A stretch of 64,000 nt of DNA from Lentzea sp. NBRC 102530 (GTDB lineage Bacteria; Actinomycetota; Actinomycetes; Mycobacteriales; Pseudonocardiaceae): NCBI RefSeq assembly GCF_030269365.1, contig NZ_BSTF01000003.1, positions 434,001-498,000 on the forward strand, read 5' to 3'. The translations under genes and the position numbers were made by a program. Shown one piece after another: positions 52,055 through 60,926 of this stretch; position 1 is the first letter of the stretch; each line of letters begins with the position of its first letter. The notes beneath the pieces were generated by a model. It was not told the DNA's origin. It made no database searches and was given only the letters and a program-made list of their open reading frames with translations.

Positions 52055-52422
52055 CAGGTCCCCGAATCGTCGTCGACGTCGAGAACGGTGTCCCGCCCTG
52101 GCGTCAGGTGCGCGACCAGCTGGTGAGGTTGATCGGCGGAGGAGTGCTGCCGGTCGGGTCGAGGCTGCCGACGATCCGCCAGCTCGCCGCGGACCTCGGG
52201 CTCGCCGCGGGGACGGTCGCGCGGGCGTACCGCGAACTGGAGGTGTCCGGCGTGATCACCACAGGACGGAGGCAGGGCACCGTCGTGGCCGCCCTGCCTC
52301 CGCATGATCCGGACCCGCTCTCCGCCGCCGCGGCGGAGTTCGTCGCCATCGCTCGGTCACTCGGCGCCAGTGAGGGGGAGGCACTGAACGCCGTGCGAGC
52401 CCACTACTTGTTGGGTGAGTAA
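52051..52422 (+). CDS. GntR family regulator, YtrA subfamily
   Basis: 123 residues. The N-terminal winged helix (PPWRQVRDQLVRLI...LPVGSRLPTIRQLAADLGLAAGTVARAYRELEVSGVI, about 15-72) is typical of GntR. The C-terminal part is only about 45 residues, as in YtrA-type repressors, which usually control an adjacent transporter or membrane protein. Here the coupled partner is the membrane protein whose stop it overlaps. The end overlaps the convergent gene by 19 bp. Confidence 0.88.
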   Translation: MTGPRIVVDVENGVPPWRQVRDQLVRLIGGGVLPVGSRLPTIRQLAADLGLAAGTVARAYRELEVSGVITTGRRQGTVVAALPPHDPDPLSAAAAEFVAIARSLGASEGEALNAVRAHYLLGE

Positions 52423-52856
52423 GGCGACTCGATCTTGGGTGCGGGCCTCGGTTCGCTGATGTGCGCCTGGCGTTCTTCCTGGCGCTCCTCGTAGATCCGG
52501 TGTTCTTCGGCCATCTGGTCAGCGAGCTGCTGCTGGAGCTGGCGATCCCTGATCCTGGCCAGGATCGCCATGGTCGCGCCGTGAGCCAGTGCCAGCAGCA
52601 AGAGCACCACGCCCAACTTCAGCACCAGGTCTTTCGCCGCGTTGCCCGTGTTGACCTCGACGGTCGACACGATCGCGAGCAGGCCGAGCACGACGAGGTG
52701 GAACAGCACGGCCGTCAGCTTCATCATGCCGCTGGCCTGCTCGTCGTCGTACGCGGCGCGCCTCAGGTATCCCTTGCCGCCGTGGTAGATCAGCTGGCCG
52801 TCAACGACGACCAGGACGATCCCCAGCACTAGGAACGTCACGTAGCTGTCACCCAT
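52404..52856 (-). CDS. Small integral membrane protein with charged C-terminal coil
   Basis: 150 residues. Three hydrophobic segments (about 5-20, 47-66, 80-98) are followed by a Gln/Glu/Arg-rich helical tail (RDRQLQQQLADQMAEEH at about 102-118) and a Pro/Ser terminus. The function is unknown. It is divergent from the dynamin-like operon, its start lying 54 bp from the first GTPase start, so it may be functionally linked to it. Confidence 0.6.
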   Translation of the reverse strand: MGDSYVTFLVLGIVLVVVDGQLIYHGGKGYLRRAAYDDEQASGMMKLTAVLFHLVVLGLLAIVSTVEVNTGNAAKDLVLKLGVVLLLLALAHGATMAILARIRDRQLQQQLADQMAEEHRIYEERQEERQAHISEPRPAPKIESPYSPNK

Positions 52857-52910
52857 GCACGGTGGCTACCCGTGCACGCACGCCCACAAACCGTGGCACG
52901 ATCAGTGCTC

Positions 52911-54413
52911 GTGACGGCGTTGCAGGGACAACAGCTGGCCGGTCCGCTGTGCGCGGCGGTGGCCAACCTGTGCGTTGCGCTGCAACCGCAGGTGTCACCG
53001 CAGACCGCCGCCGGGTTCGGGGAGGTGCTGCGCCGGCTGCACGCGCCGTTGCAGGTCGCGGTCGCCGGCCGGATCAAGTCGGGCAAGTCGACGTTGGTGA
53101 ACGCGCTGATCGGCCGTCGCGTCGCGCCCACGGACGTCGGTGAGTGCACCCGGCTCGTCACGCGCTACCAGTACGGCACGGTCGACCGCATCGAAGTCGT
53201 GCTGAGGGACGGACGCCGCCAGGTGCTGCCGTTCGACGCGCACGGCATGATCCCCGCCTCTCTTGGCGTGCAAGGTGTTTCGCACATCGAGGCGTACCTG
53301 ACGAACGCCGTGCTGCGCGACATCACCGTCATCGACACACCGGGCCTGGGTTCGCTGGACGCCGACTCGGTCGCGCGGACCGAGGAACTGCTGGACCCCG
53401 TGTCGCGCAACGCGGTCGCGGGTGCCGAGGCCGTTCTCTACGTCGTGACGCAGGGCGTGCGCGCGGACGACCACTCGACGCTGGCCGCCTTCACCGCCGC
53501 GACCGCGTCGCGCGAGGCGGGCCCGGTCAACGCCATCGCCGCGTTGAACAAGGTCGACAACGTGGCGCCGGAAACCGTTGAGGGCTCGGAAGGTGACGTG
53601 TGGCGGGCCGCGCAGATCCTCGCCGCGAAGCAGGCCGCGCTGCTCAAGCCGCGGGTCGCGGACGTGCTGCCGGTGATCAGCCTGCTCGCCGAGTCCGCGG
53701 AGACCGGTGAGTTCACGTCCGCCGACGCCGAGGCGTTGCGCGCGCTGGCCGCCCTCGACGCGGACACCCGCTCGATGATGCTGATGTCCGGCGACCTCTT
53801 CACGTCGTGGGACTGCGACGTCGCGGCCGGGGTGCGGTCGAGGTTGCTGGAGAAGCTCGACCTCTACGGCATCGCGCGGGCGGTCGACGCGCTGGACGCC
53901 GACCCGTCCCTGACCGCCGGTGCGCTGCGGCGGGTGCTGTTCGACGCGTCCGGGTTCGCCGCCGTCCGCGGTCGCCTCGACGCCGTCTTCCGGGCCAGGG
54001 CCGACGGCATCAAGGCCGCCGCCGCGCTGGCGTCGATCACGTCGCTGGCCTCGGGGGACGTCGGTGAGCGGCAGCGCGTGCACGACGCGATCGAGGTCCT
54101 GCTGGCCCGTCCGGAAGCGCACCAGCTGCGGTTGCTGGAGGCGTTGACGCTGGTCTCGTCCGGCACCGTCGAACTGGCCGCCGACCTCACCGAGGAGGTG
54201 CTGCGCATCGGCAGCACCGGGGACTTCGCGGCCCAGCTGGGCCTGACCGGCCGTCCGGTCGCGGAACTGGTCGCGTACGCGCTGGAACGGGCCGGCTGGT
54301 GGCGTTCGTTCGCCTCCTTCGGCGCGACGCCGGCGCAAGCTCGGGTGGCGCACGTCGTCCACCGGGCGTATTTCCTCATGTGGCAGCAACTACGTGCTGG
54401 GGGGCACCGATGA
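52911..54413 (+). CDS. Dynamin-like GTPase A
   Basis: 500 residues. The GTPase domain has the P-loop GRIKSGKST (53-61), a switch-I Thr region (GECTRLVTRY), G3 DTPGLG (142-147) and G4 NKVD (213-216). A long helical region with few charged breaks follows to the C-terminus. The domain layout resembles IniA-type bacterial dynamin-like proteins, which tubulate or fuse membranes. No clear membrane helix is seen, unlike the partner at 54772. Start GTG 52911, with GTG 52905 equally possible. The gene ends in an ATGA overlap with the GrpE-like gene. Confidence 0.85.
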   Translation: MTALQGQQLAGPLCAAVANLCVALQPQVSPQTAAGFGEVLRRLHAPLQVAVAGRIKSGKSTLVNALIGRRVAPTDVGECTRLVTRYQYGTVDRIEVVLRDGRRQVLPFDAHGMIPASLGVQGVSHIEAYLTNAVLRDITVIDTPGLGSLDADSVARTEELLDPVSRNAVAGAEAVLYVVTQGVRADDHSTLAAFTAATASREAGPVNAIAALNKVDNVAPETVEGSEGDVWRAAQILAAKQAALLKPRVADVLPVISLLAESAETGEFTSADAEALRALAALDADTRSMMLMSGDLFTSWDCDVAAGVRSRLLEKLDLYGIARAVDALDADPSLTAGALRRVLFDASGFAAVRGRLDAVFRARADGIKAAAALASITSLASGDVGERQRVHDAIEVLLARPEAHQLRLLEALTLVSSGTVELAADLTEEVLRIGSTGDFAAQLGLTGRPVAELVAYALERAGWWRSFASFGATPAQARVAHVVHRAYFLMWQQLRAGGHR

Positions 54414-54775
54414 GCGGAAACGGAACCGAATCGGCGGAGCTGGCGTCGGACGACGGTGTGGAGACCATTGCCGACGAGCTGCTCGACCAGGCGCTGGCCG
54501 AACGCCGCGCGCTGGTCCAGCTGTGCCTGTACGCGCTGGACCGCGCCAGTGCCGGCGTGGTCGAACGGATCGAAGAGGGCCTGTCGTCCATAGGGGTCGT
54601 CGCGGTGCGCGCCGACGGCCAGCGCTTCGACCCGTCGCGGCACGAGGCGGGCGGCGCCGTCCCCACCGACGACCTGGCGCTGCAGGGCCTGGTCGCCGAG
54701 ACCGAGGTCCCCGGCTTCTGCGACCGGGGCCGAGTCCTGCGCGCGCCGATCGTCACGGTCTACACGGCCCGATGA
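54410..54775 (+). CDS. GrpE-like protein within the dynamin operon
   Basis: 121 residues. The C-terminal half matches the GrpE beta-domain pattern: GVVAVRADGQRFDPSRHEA (62-80), VPTDD (84-88) and a terminal RVLRAPIVTVYT strand. The N-terminal half is a shorter helix (about 15-58) than the long dimerisation helix of canonical GrpE. No DnaK or other Hsp70 gene is adjacent. It overlaps both flanking GTPase genes by 4 bp (ATGA twice), so the three products should be made in a fixed ratio. It may act as an exchange or assembly factor for the GTPases, which is inference. Confidence 0.75.
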   Translation: MSGNGTESAELASDDGVETIADELLDQALAERRALVQLCLYALDRASAGVVERIEEGLSSIGVVAVRADGQRFDPSRHEAGGAVPTDDLALQGLVAETEVPGFCDRGRVLRAPIVTVYTAR

Positions 54776-56592
54776 GCAACCTCTCCCAAACGGTCCGCCA
54801 AACGCGCGAGCGCCTGACCGCGCTGGTCCGCGACCTGGACCCGGCGATGGCCGACTGGGTGGCCCGCCGCGCGACCCCCGAGGTGTCCTCGGTGGTGATC
54901 GTCGGCGAGACCAACAGGGGCAAGTCCTCGCTGGTCAACGCCCTGCTGTCGGCACCTGGGCTCTCCCCGGTGGACGCCGACGTGGCCACCTCGACGTACC
55001 TCGTCTTCCAGCACGGCCCGACCTGGGCGGCCAGGGCCTGCTACCCCGGCCTGCTCGCCCCGGTCACCTTCCCGCTGCCGGCGTTGATCAACTGGGTGTC
55101 CGCGGCCCACGACCTCCCCGAGGGCGAACTCCCGCCGCGCTACGTCGAGGTGGACGCCCCCATCCCGCTGCTGGAACGCATGTCGGTCGTCGACACCCCG
55201 GGAGTGGGCGGCCTCGAATCCGTGCACGGCGAACTGGCCCTGGAGGCTGTCACCTCGGCCACCGCCCTGGTGTTCGTGGTCGACGCCTCCTCCCCGTTCA
55301 CCAGAGGGGAACTCGACTTCCTCAAGCGGGTGGGCGACCGCGTGGAGACCGTCGTCTTCGCCCTCACCAAGACCGACCAGCACCGGGGCTGGCGCCAGGT
55401 GCTGGACGCCGACCAGGCCCTGCTGGCCCAGCACGCCCCGCGCTTCGCCGACGCCACCTGGCACCCGGTGTCGTCCCGGATGTTCGGCATGGCCGCCCAG
55501 GCCCCGAACCCGGACGCCGCCGCCATGCTCCGCGAACGCTCGGGCATCTCCACCCTCCAGACCGCTTTGCAGGAACTCGTCACGGGCCGCGCCGGAATGC
55601 TCGCCGAAGCCAACGCCCTGCGTGCCCTCACCACGGTTCTGGCCGAACTCGAAATCCGCCTGGACCACGAAAAGCGCGCCCTTTCCGTGGGCGAAGACGA
55701 AGCGGCCCTCCTCCGCACCCGCCGAGAAGAACTGCACACCGAACGCCGTTCCTCGACCCGGGGCTGGCAGGTCCGTCTGCGCGGTGAGGTCCAACGCGCC
55801 CGCATCGAGAACTCCCACGAGATCTCCCGCCAGATGCGAGACCTCCAGACCTGGTACCGCCAGGCCATCGACCAGGCCGACCGCACCGCCCTCGCCACCC
55901 TCCCGCAGCAGGTGGACACGGCCCTCCAGGTCGTCTCCGGCCGGATCTCCACAGCGCTGTCCGTCCGCCTCTCCCAGGTGACCGACGCCGTGCTGGCCAC
56001 CCTGTTCAGCGCCGAGGAACTGACCCTGATCCGAGGCCAGTTCGCGAGGGGCGAGCAACCCCCGGTCATCCTGCGTCCCAAGGAAAAGCGCCCACCCACG
56101 GCCGAGGACAAACTCCTCGTCTTCATGGGCGTCTCCGGCGGCCTGGGCGCGGGCAAACTGGCCGTCATGCCCCTGGCCGGCCTCGGCATAGCCGCCCTGA
56201 ACCCGATCGTCCTCCCGGTGACGATCGCCCTGGGCCTCGGCGCGGGCTGGTGGATGGCCAGAACCCGCACCCACACAGCCGAGAAGCAACACGTCAAGCA
56301 ATGGCTCTCCGACGCCATCGCCGACGCCCGCTCCACAGTGGACCAACTGGCCGCCGAACAACTCATCGAGGCCGAACAGGCGTTGTCCCTGGCCCTGGAC
56401 GAGGCCCTCGCCAAGCGCATCGAGGCCATCGAGGCCGAACTGCGCGAGGTCGACCGCGCCCTCCGCATGGAGGCGGGAGAACGGGGCCGGGAACTGCAGG
56501 CCGCCACCCGCCGGCTGGCCGAGGTGGAACAGGGCAGGTCCAAGGCCGAGGAACTGCTGGGCCGCATCCGCTCGGTGCGGGACAGGGCCTAA
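54772..56592 (+). CDS. Dynamin-like GTPase B with membrane-insertion segment
   Basis: 606 residues. The GTPase domain has P-loop GETNRGKSS (45-53), G3 DTPGVG (141-146) and G4 TKTD (199-202). A helical stalk (about 270-425) precedes a long hydrophobic segment (448-495) resembling the membrane paddle of bacterial dynamins. A C-terminal Glu/Ala/Arg coiled coil (about 500-600) returns to the stalk. It is the third gene of a translationally coupled operon with GTPase A and a GrpE-like protein. Paired dynamins usually work as heteromers. Roles in septation, membrane repair or phage resistance are possible. Confidence 0.87.
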   Translation: MSNLSQTVRQTRERLTALVRDLDPAMADWVARRATPEVSSVVIVGETNRGKSSLVNALLSAPGLSPVDADVATSTYLVFQHGPTWAARACYPGLLAPVTFPLPALINWVSAAHDLPEGELPPRYVEVDAPIPLLERMSVVDTPGVGGLESVHGELALEAVTSATALVFVVDASSPFTRGELDFLKRVGDRVETVVFALTKTDQHRGWRQVLDADQALLAQHAPRFADATWHPVSSRMFGMAAQAPNPDAAAMLRERSGISTLQTALQELVTGRAGMLAEANALRALTTVLAELEIRLDHEKRALSVGEDEAALLRTRREELHTERRSSTRGWQVRLRGEVQRARIENSHEISRQMRDLQTWYRQAIDQADRTALATLPQQVDTALQVVSGRISTALSVRLSQVTDAVLATLFSAEELTLIRGQFARGEQPPVILRPKEKRPPTAEDKLLVFMGVSGGLGAGKLAVMPLAGLGIAALNPIVLPVTIALGLGAGWWMARTRTHTAEKQHVKQWLSDAIADARSTVDQLAAEQLIEAEQALSLALDEALAKRIEAIEAELREVDRALRMEAGERGRELQAATRRLAEVEQGRSKAEELLGRIRSVRDRA

Positions 56593-57104
56593 GCCAGCAG
56601 GTAGCCGACCGCACCGAGTGCCAGCGCGGCCACCACCTCCAGCAGCAGGAAGAAGTAGGCGGTGCGCCGCGCCATGCGCGGAACCCCGGAGGCGTAGGCC
56701 GCCACCACCCGCTGCACCTCCTCGCGCGTGCTGTCGTCGTTCAACAGGAGCCGGACACCGTCGGCGTCGACCAGCTCGACCCAGTGCTGCTCACCGCTGG
56801 TGGTCGGCAGCCGCAGCCGCCTGACCTCCACCAGCCTGTCCAGGTCCACCGTGCGCGGACCGGTGAAGGTCCGGCAGGTCAGGTACCGCCCGTCGCGCAG
56901 CTCCACGAACCGCCCAGCCGCCAGGTAGACGACCCACTGCCCGACCATCGCCCCGAGGAGGACGATCATCAGCCCGACCGCGACGTCCCTGCCCAGCAGC
57001 CAGCCGCCGAACACCGCCAGCCCACTGCTGAACAGCACCAACCCCACCACCGCGACCCGAGCCCGCACCCGTGGGCCCGCCGCGGTCCCCACCTCGTCAG
57101 TCAT
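56589..57104 (-). CDS. Membrane protein, PH-domain-like
   Basis: 171 residues with GGGGG before the ATG at 57104. Two N-terminal helices (about 14-33 and 41-60) and one C-terminal pair of hydrophobic stretches (about 150-170) flank a soluble strand-rich part (ELRDGRYLTCRTFTGPRTVDLDRLVEVRRLRLP) that resembles a bacterial PH-like domain. Function unknown. It overlaps the dynamin B stop by 4 bp. Confidence 0.6.
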   Translation of the reverse strand: MTDEVGTAAGPRVRARVAVVGLVLFSSGLAVFGGWLLGRDVAVGLMIVLLGAMVGQWVVYLAAGRFVELRDGRYLTCRTFTGPRTVDLDRLVEVRRLRLPTTSGEQHWVELVDADGVRLLLNDDSTREEVQRVVAAYASGVPRMARRTAYFFLLLEVVAALALGAVGYLLA

Positions 57105-57225
57105 GAGCACCCCCGGCACTCCAATACCCCGTGACGCGCGAAACGATGCCGCAACGGTTGGCGATGGAACCGAACCGGCATAACGTGGGTCATACCGGTA
57201 CAGAGCCAGTAGGAGGTGTGTCCCG

Positions 57226-57912
57226 GTGTACATCGACGAGAACGGTGCGGCCGACGCCGAGCTGAAGGTGACCGTCGAGGACGAGGAGTACACCGCAGAC
57301 GTCACCTTCGACCTCGACCAGGACGGCGTGAACGACTCCGCCGTGGTCGCGACGGACGACGGCGGACACCTCGCGTTCACCGACACGAACGGCGACGGCG
57401 ACGCCGATCTGATGAGCACGTTCGACAAGGACGGCAATCTCCTCAGCCAGGCGCGCTTCGAGGAGAATTCCGGCGAGTGGGTCGCGGTCGATCCGAACGA
57501 CACGAACGCCGAAAAAACCAATTCGTCTTCCAAACAGGCGATTGTCGTGGTCACCGAGGACGGTGAACGAAACGTCGGTCAGGCCACCGAGGACACCGAC
57601 GGCGACGGCAAGGCCGACACCGCCGTGGTCAAGGACGACGAAGGCGACACCTGGCTCTTCACCGACTCGAACGGCGACGGCAAGGCCGACGTGGCGACCG
57701 AGATCACACGATCCGGCGAGGTCACGATGTCGGAACACCGAGGTGACGACTGGGTGGAGGTCGAGCACGGCCACATCGAGGCGGACGGCAGGTACGTCAC
57801 CGACTCGAAGAGCGGCATTCTGGACGACTCGGACGACTGGCTCGAGGAAGAACGGTTCGACGGCGTCGTCCGAATCGATTCCACAACGGGTCAGTGGATC
57901 AGTCCGAACTGA
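57226..57912 (+). CDS. DUF6802-like protein with calcium-binding-type repeats
   Basis: 228 acidic residues with an AGGAGG site before the GTG. Four DxDxDG-type loops occur in two tandem pairs: DLDQDGVND and DTNGDGDAD (about 29-61), then DTDGDGKAD and DSNGDGKAD (about 123-155). Between them are the related strands AVVATDDGG/AVVKDDEGD. This is the pattern of actinobacterial DUF6802 and FG-GAP/dockerin-like loops, likely binding calcium. There is no signal peptide or membrane helix, so the location is unclear. Function unknown. Confidence 0.7.
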   Translation: MYIDENGAADAELKVTVEDEEYTADVTFDLDQDGVNDSAVVATDDGGHLAFTDTNGDGDADLMSTFDKDGNLLSQARFEENSGEWVAVDPNDTNAEKTNSSSKQAIVVVTEDGERNVGQATEDTDGDGKADTAVVKDDEGDTWLFTDSNGDGKADVATEITRSGEVTMSEHRGDDWVEVEHGHIEADGRYVTDSKSGILDDSDDWLEEERFDGVVRIDSTTGQWISPN

Positions 57913-57935
57913 CGTCTGACTGAAGCGCAGGTCAC

Positions 57936-57980
57936 AGGCCCCGGTGTGGTGAGAACCGCACCGGGGCCTCTTGTGTTTTT
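57936..57980 (+). terminator. Terminator after the DUF6802-like gene
   Basis: AGGCCCCGGTG (57936-57946) pairs with CACCGGGGCCT (57959-57969), followed by a T-rich run ending TTTTT. Confidence 0.85.
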
Positions 57981-58222
57981 CCAACCTCAACCGCGCCTTA
58001 ACGCCGTCCGAGTGCTGAATCGATTCCAGAATCGGTTTTGTGAGGGAAGCGACAGGCTGGGGGTGCTTTACCTGCCATTCACCGGGCTAACCTCGGTCCA
58101 TCCCCTTCCCAGTACGCCCGGCCCCACCGGGCGTCTGGCGCTATTCCCGAGGACGACGAAGTCCTGCACCGGACCACCACGTGCTCGGGTTGCCGAGGCG
58201 TTCAGTCAGGAGACGAGACGAG
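57981..58222 (+). promoter_or_regulatory. pckG upstream region
   Basis: About 240 bp without a gene. It contains the short inverted repeat CGATTC-CA-GAATCG (58021-58034), a possible operator, and a weak TTTACC/TAACCT promoter pair (58067-58072 and 58088-58093, 15-bp spacer). Nothing else is recognised up to the AGGAG ribosome-binding site at about 58208. Confidence 0.35.
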
Positions 58223-60034
58223 ATGACGGCAGTGACCATTCCCGGTCTCGAACAGGCACCTACCAACCACGCGCAGTTGCTCGCCTGGGTTCAGGAAGTC
58301 GCGGAGCTGACCTGCCCTGATGAGGTTGTTTGGGCTGACGGGTCTCAGGGTGAATGGGACCGTCTGACGCGCAAGCTCGTCGACGCCGGCACGTTCGTGC
58401 CGCTCAAGAAGAAGCCCAACTCGTTCTGGGCCGCCTCGGACCCCAGCGACGTGGCCCGCGTGGAGGAGCGCACGTACATCTGTTCGGTGCGCGAGGAGGA
58501 CTCGGGCGCGACGAACAACTGGATGGACCCTTCCGAGATGAAGGCCATCATGACCGAGCTCTACCGGGGCTGCATGCGTGGCCGCACGATGTACGTCATC
58601 CCGTTCTGCATGGGCCCGCTGGACGCGGAGAAGCCGATGCTCGGTGTCGAGATCACCGACTCGGAATACGTCGTCGTCTCCATGCACATCATGACCCGCA
58701 TGGGCACCAAGGCGCTCAACCTGTTCGGTGAGGACGCCCCGTACGTCCCCGCGCTGCACTCCCTCGGCGCCCCGCTGGAGCCGGGCCAGGAAGACGTGCA
58801 GTGGCCGTGCAACACCACCAAGTACATCTCGCACTTCCCGGAGACGCGCGAGATCTGGAGCTTCGGCTCCGGCTACGGCGGCAACGCGCTGCTGGGCAAG
58901 AAGTGCTTCTCGCTGCGCATCGCGTCCGCGATGGCGCGCGACGAGGGCTGGCTCGCCGAGCACATGCTGATCCTCAAGCTCACCTCGCCGGAGAACAAGG
59001 CGTACTACATCGCCGCCGCGTTCCCGTCGGCCTGCGGTAAGACGAACCTCGCGATGCTCGAGCCGACCATCCCCGGCTGGAAGGTCGAGACGCTCGGCGA
59101 CGACATCGCGTGGATGCGCTTCGGTGAGGACGGCCGCCTCTACGCGGTGAACCCGGAGAACGGCTTCTTCGGCGTCGCGCCCGGCACCGACTACCACACC
59201 AACCCGAACGCGATGCGCACCATCGCCAAGGGCAACTCGCTGTTCACGAACGTCGCGCTGACCGACGACGGTGACATCTGGTGGGAGGGCATGGGCGAGC
59301 CCCCGGCCCACCTCACCTCGTGGAAGCACCAGGACTGGACGCCGGACAGCGAGGAGCTCTCCTCGCACCCGAACTCCCGTTACTGCACGCCGATCGAGCA
59401 GTGCGACATCAAGGCGCCCGAGTGGGACGACCCGAAGGGCGTGCCGATCAGCGCGATCTTCTTCGGTGGCCGCCGCGCCACGACGATCCCGCTGGTCACC
59501 GAGTCCCGCGACTGGCAGCACGGCACCTACATGGGCGCCACGCTGTCGTCGGAGACCACGGCCGCCGCGGTCGGCAAGACCGGTGTCGTGCGCCGCGACC
59601 CGATGGCGATGCTGCCGTTCATCGGCTACAACGCCGGCGACTACTTCCAGCACTGGGTCGACCTCGGCAAGCGCGCCGACGCCGACAAGCTGCCGAAGAT
59701 CTTCTACGTCAACTGGTTCCGCCGCGGCGAGGACAAGCGCTTCCTGTGGCCCGGGTTCGGCGAGAACTCGCGCGTCCTGAAGTGGGCGATCGAGCGCATC
59801 GAGGGCAAGGCCGCAGCCCAGGAGACGCCGATCGGCTACGTGCCGACCGCGGCCGACCTGGACCTGGAGGGCCTGGACGCGTCGCGTGAGGACATCGAGG
59901 CCGCGCTCGAGTTCGACGCCGACGAGTGGCGTGCCGAGATCCCGCTCGTCGAGGAGTGGTTCGCAAAGATCGGCGAGAAGGTCCCGACCACGCTCCGCGA
60001 CGAGCTGGCGGCCCTGAAGCAGCGCCTGGGCTAG
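58223..60034 (+). CDS. pckG: Phosphoenolpyruvate carboxykinase (GTP)
   Basis: 603 residues, full length for the GTP-dependent enzyme. It interconverts oxaloacetate and phosphoenolpyruvate, the first step of gluconeogenesis. The kinase loop FPSACGKTN (267-275) contains the reactive Cys271 found in GTP-type enzymes and absent from ATP-type ones. The PEP/oxaloacetate-binding Arg region (EERTYICS), [11 protein letters not shown] metal site, [32 protein letters not shown] and FGGRR also match. AGGAG lies 10 nt before the ATG. A textbook terminator follows. Confidence 0.97.
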   Translation: MTAVTIPGLEQAPTNHAQLLAWVQEVAELTCPDEVVWADGSQGEWDRLTRKLVDAGTFVPLKKKPNSFWAASDPSDVARVEERTYICSVREEDSGATNNWMDPSEMKAIMTELYRGCMRGRTMYVIPFCMGPLDAEKPMLGVEITDSEYVVVSMHIMTRMGTKALNLFGEDAPYVPALHSLGAPLEPGQEDVQWPCNTTKYISHFPETREIWSFGSGYGGNALLGKKCFSLRIASAMARDEGWLAEHMLILKLTSPENKAYYIAAAFPSACGKTNLAMLEPTIPGWKVETLGDDIAWMRFGEDGRLYAVNPENGFFGVAPGTDYHTNPNAMRTIAKGNSLFTNVALTDDGDIWWEGMGEPPAHLTSWKHQDWTPDSEELSSHPNSRYCTPIEQCDIKAPEWDDPKGVPISAIFFGGRRATTIPLVTESRDWQHGTYMGATLSSETTAAAVGKTGVVRRDPMAMLPFIGYNAGDYFQHWVDLGKRADADKLPKIFYVNWFRRGEDKRFLWPGFGENSRVLKWAIERIEGKAAAQETPIGYVPTAADLDLEGLDASREDIEAALEFDADEWRAEIPLVEEWFAKIGEKVPTTLRDELAALKQRLG

Positions 60035-60053
60035 TTCTCTCAGGTGTTTCAGT

Positions 60054-60094
60054 GATGACCCAGCGGTCAACGGCGACCGCTGGGTCATCTTTTT
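60054..60094 (+). terminator. Intrinsic terminator of pckG
   Basis: GATGACCCAGCGGTC (60054-60068) pairs perfectly with 60075-60089 and is followed by TTTTT. Confidence 0.93.
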
Positions 60095-60111
60095 GAGGTA
60101 CTACTGATCGT

Positions 60112-60318
60112 GTGACGAACGATCTCCCCGGCGGCCTGAACTACGACGGCTCCACGCGTGACGTGGAGGTCGGCCCGACCACGGGCATCGTGCGTTACTA
60201 CCCGGTCCCACCCGCCCCGCCGGTCCGCACGCCGTGGTGGCGGTTCGCGCTCGTGTTCGGTGCGGGTTTAGCGGTCGGCGTGGTCGCGGGCGTGGTCCTG
60301 TGCAGCAATTTCCTGTGA
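60112..60318 (+). CDS. Small single-pass membrane protein
   Basis: 68 residues. A cytoplasmic N-terminus with a Pro-rich stretch (YYPVPPAPPVRTPWW, about 29-43) precedes one membrane helix (about 44-65) ending LCSNFL. The GTG start has no strong ribosome-binding site. Function unknown. It lies between the pckG terminator and a DnaA-box cluster. Confidence 0.55.
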   Translation: MTNDLPGGLNYDGSTRDVEVGPTTGIVRYYPVPPAPPVRTPWWRFALVFGAGLAVGVVAGVVLCSNFL

Positions 60319-60332
60319 GTCGGCGCAGCTCA

Positions 60333-60404
60333 TCGTCCACATGAGACGAAGTTGTCCACAGGTGTGGACGGCTTTGTGCACATGTTGTGGATAGCTGTGG
60401 ACAA
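60333..60404. promoter_or_regulatory. Compact DnaA-box cluster
   Basis: Six 9-mers within 72 bp. TTGTCCACA (60352-60360) and TGTGGACAA (60396-60404) are exact. TCGTCCACA (60333), TGTGGACGG (60363), TGTGCACAT (60375) and TGTGGATAG (60386) are near matches. The boxes are arranged as two facing groups. The cluster lies 15 bp before the HAD-like gene. Confidence 0.6.
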
Positions 60405-60419
60405 GCCTGGGGGCAACCG

Positions 60420-60926
60420 ATGACGGACCGTCCGCTGGTGTTCCTGGACATCGACGGCACTCTCCTGCCGCACACCGGGGTGGAGCTCCCCACGACCGTC
60501 GAGGGGTGGGTGGCGTGGCAGCTGCCGTCCAACCCGCACCTGACGACGATCGACCGCGGTCACGGTCCGCGACTACGCGCCCTGCCGTGCGACCTCTACT
60601 GGGCCACGGCCTGGATGCACGACGCCAACGCCGTGATCGCACCGCTGCTGGACCTGCCGCCACTCCCGGTAGCCGCCCTGCCCGACGCGCCGTTCGAGGA
60701 CGACACGACCGTCGTGCACTGGAAGACCCGGGCCCTGGTCGACATCGCCGCCGGACGGCCGTTCGCGTGGGTCGACGACGAGATCGGCGACCTCGACCGC
60801 GAGTGGCTGGCGGCCCACCACGACGGCCAGGCGTTGCTGCTCCGCGTCGACGCGCGGACCGGCCTCACGAGCGAGGACCTCACCGCCGTCGAGGACTGGC
60901 TCAGGCGGGCAGCGGGTTGTCCCTGA
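60420..60926 (+). CDS. HAD-like domain protein
   Basis: 168 residues. Motif I VFLDIDGTLLP (about 7-17) has both aspartates and the C-terminal PFAWVDDEIGDLDREW (about 117-132) is the acidic motif IV, as in the small HAD-type proteins that act as phosphatase-like or RNA-repair accessory enzymes. The ATG at 60420 lies just after the DnaA-box cluster. The last 26 bp overlap the convergent septum-formation gene. Confidence 0.75.
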   Translation: MTDRPLVFLDIDGTLLPHTGVELPTTVEGWVAWQLPSNPHLTTIDRGHGPRLRALPCDLYWATAWMHDANAVIAPLLDLPPLPVAALPDAPFEDDTTVVHWKTRALVDIAAGRPFAWVDDEIGDLDREWLAAHHDGQALLLRVDARTGLTSEDLTAVEDWLRRAAGCP

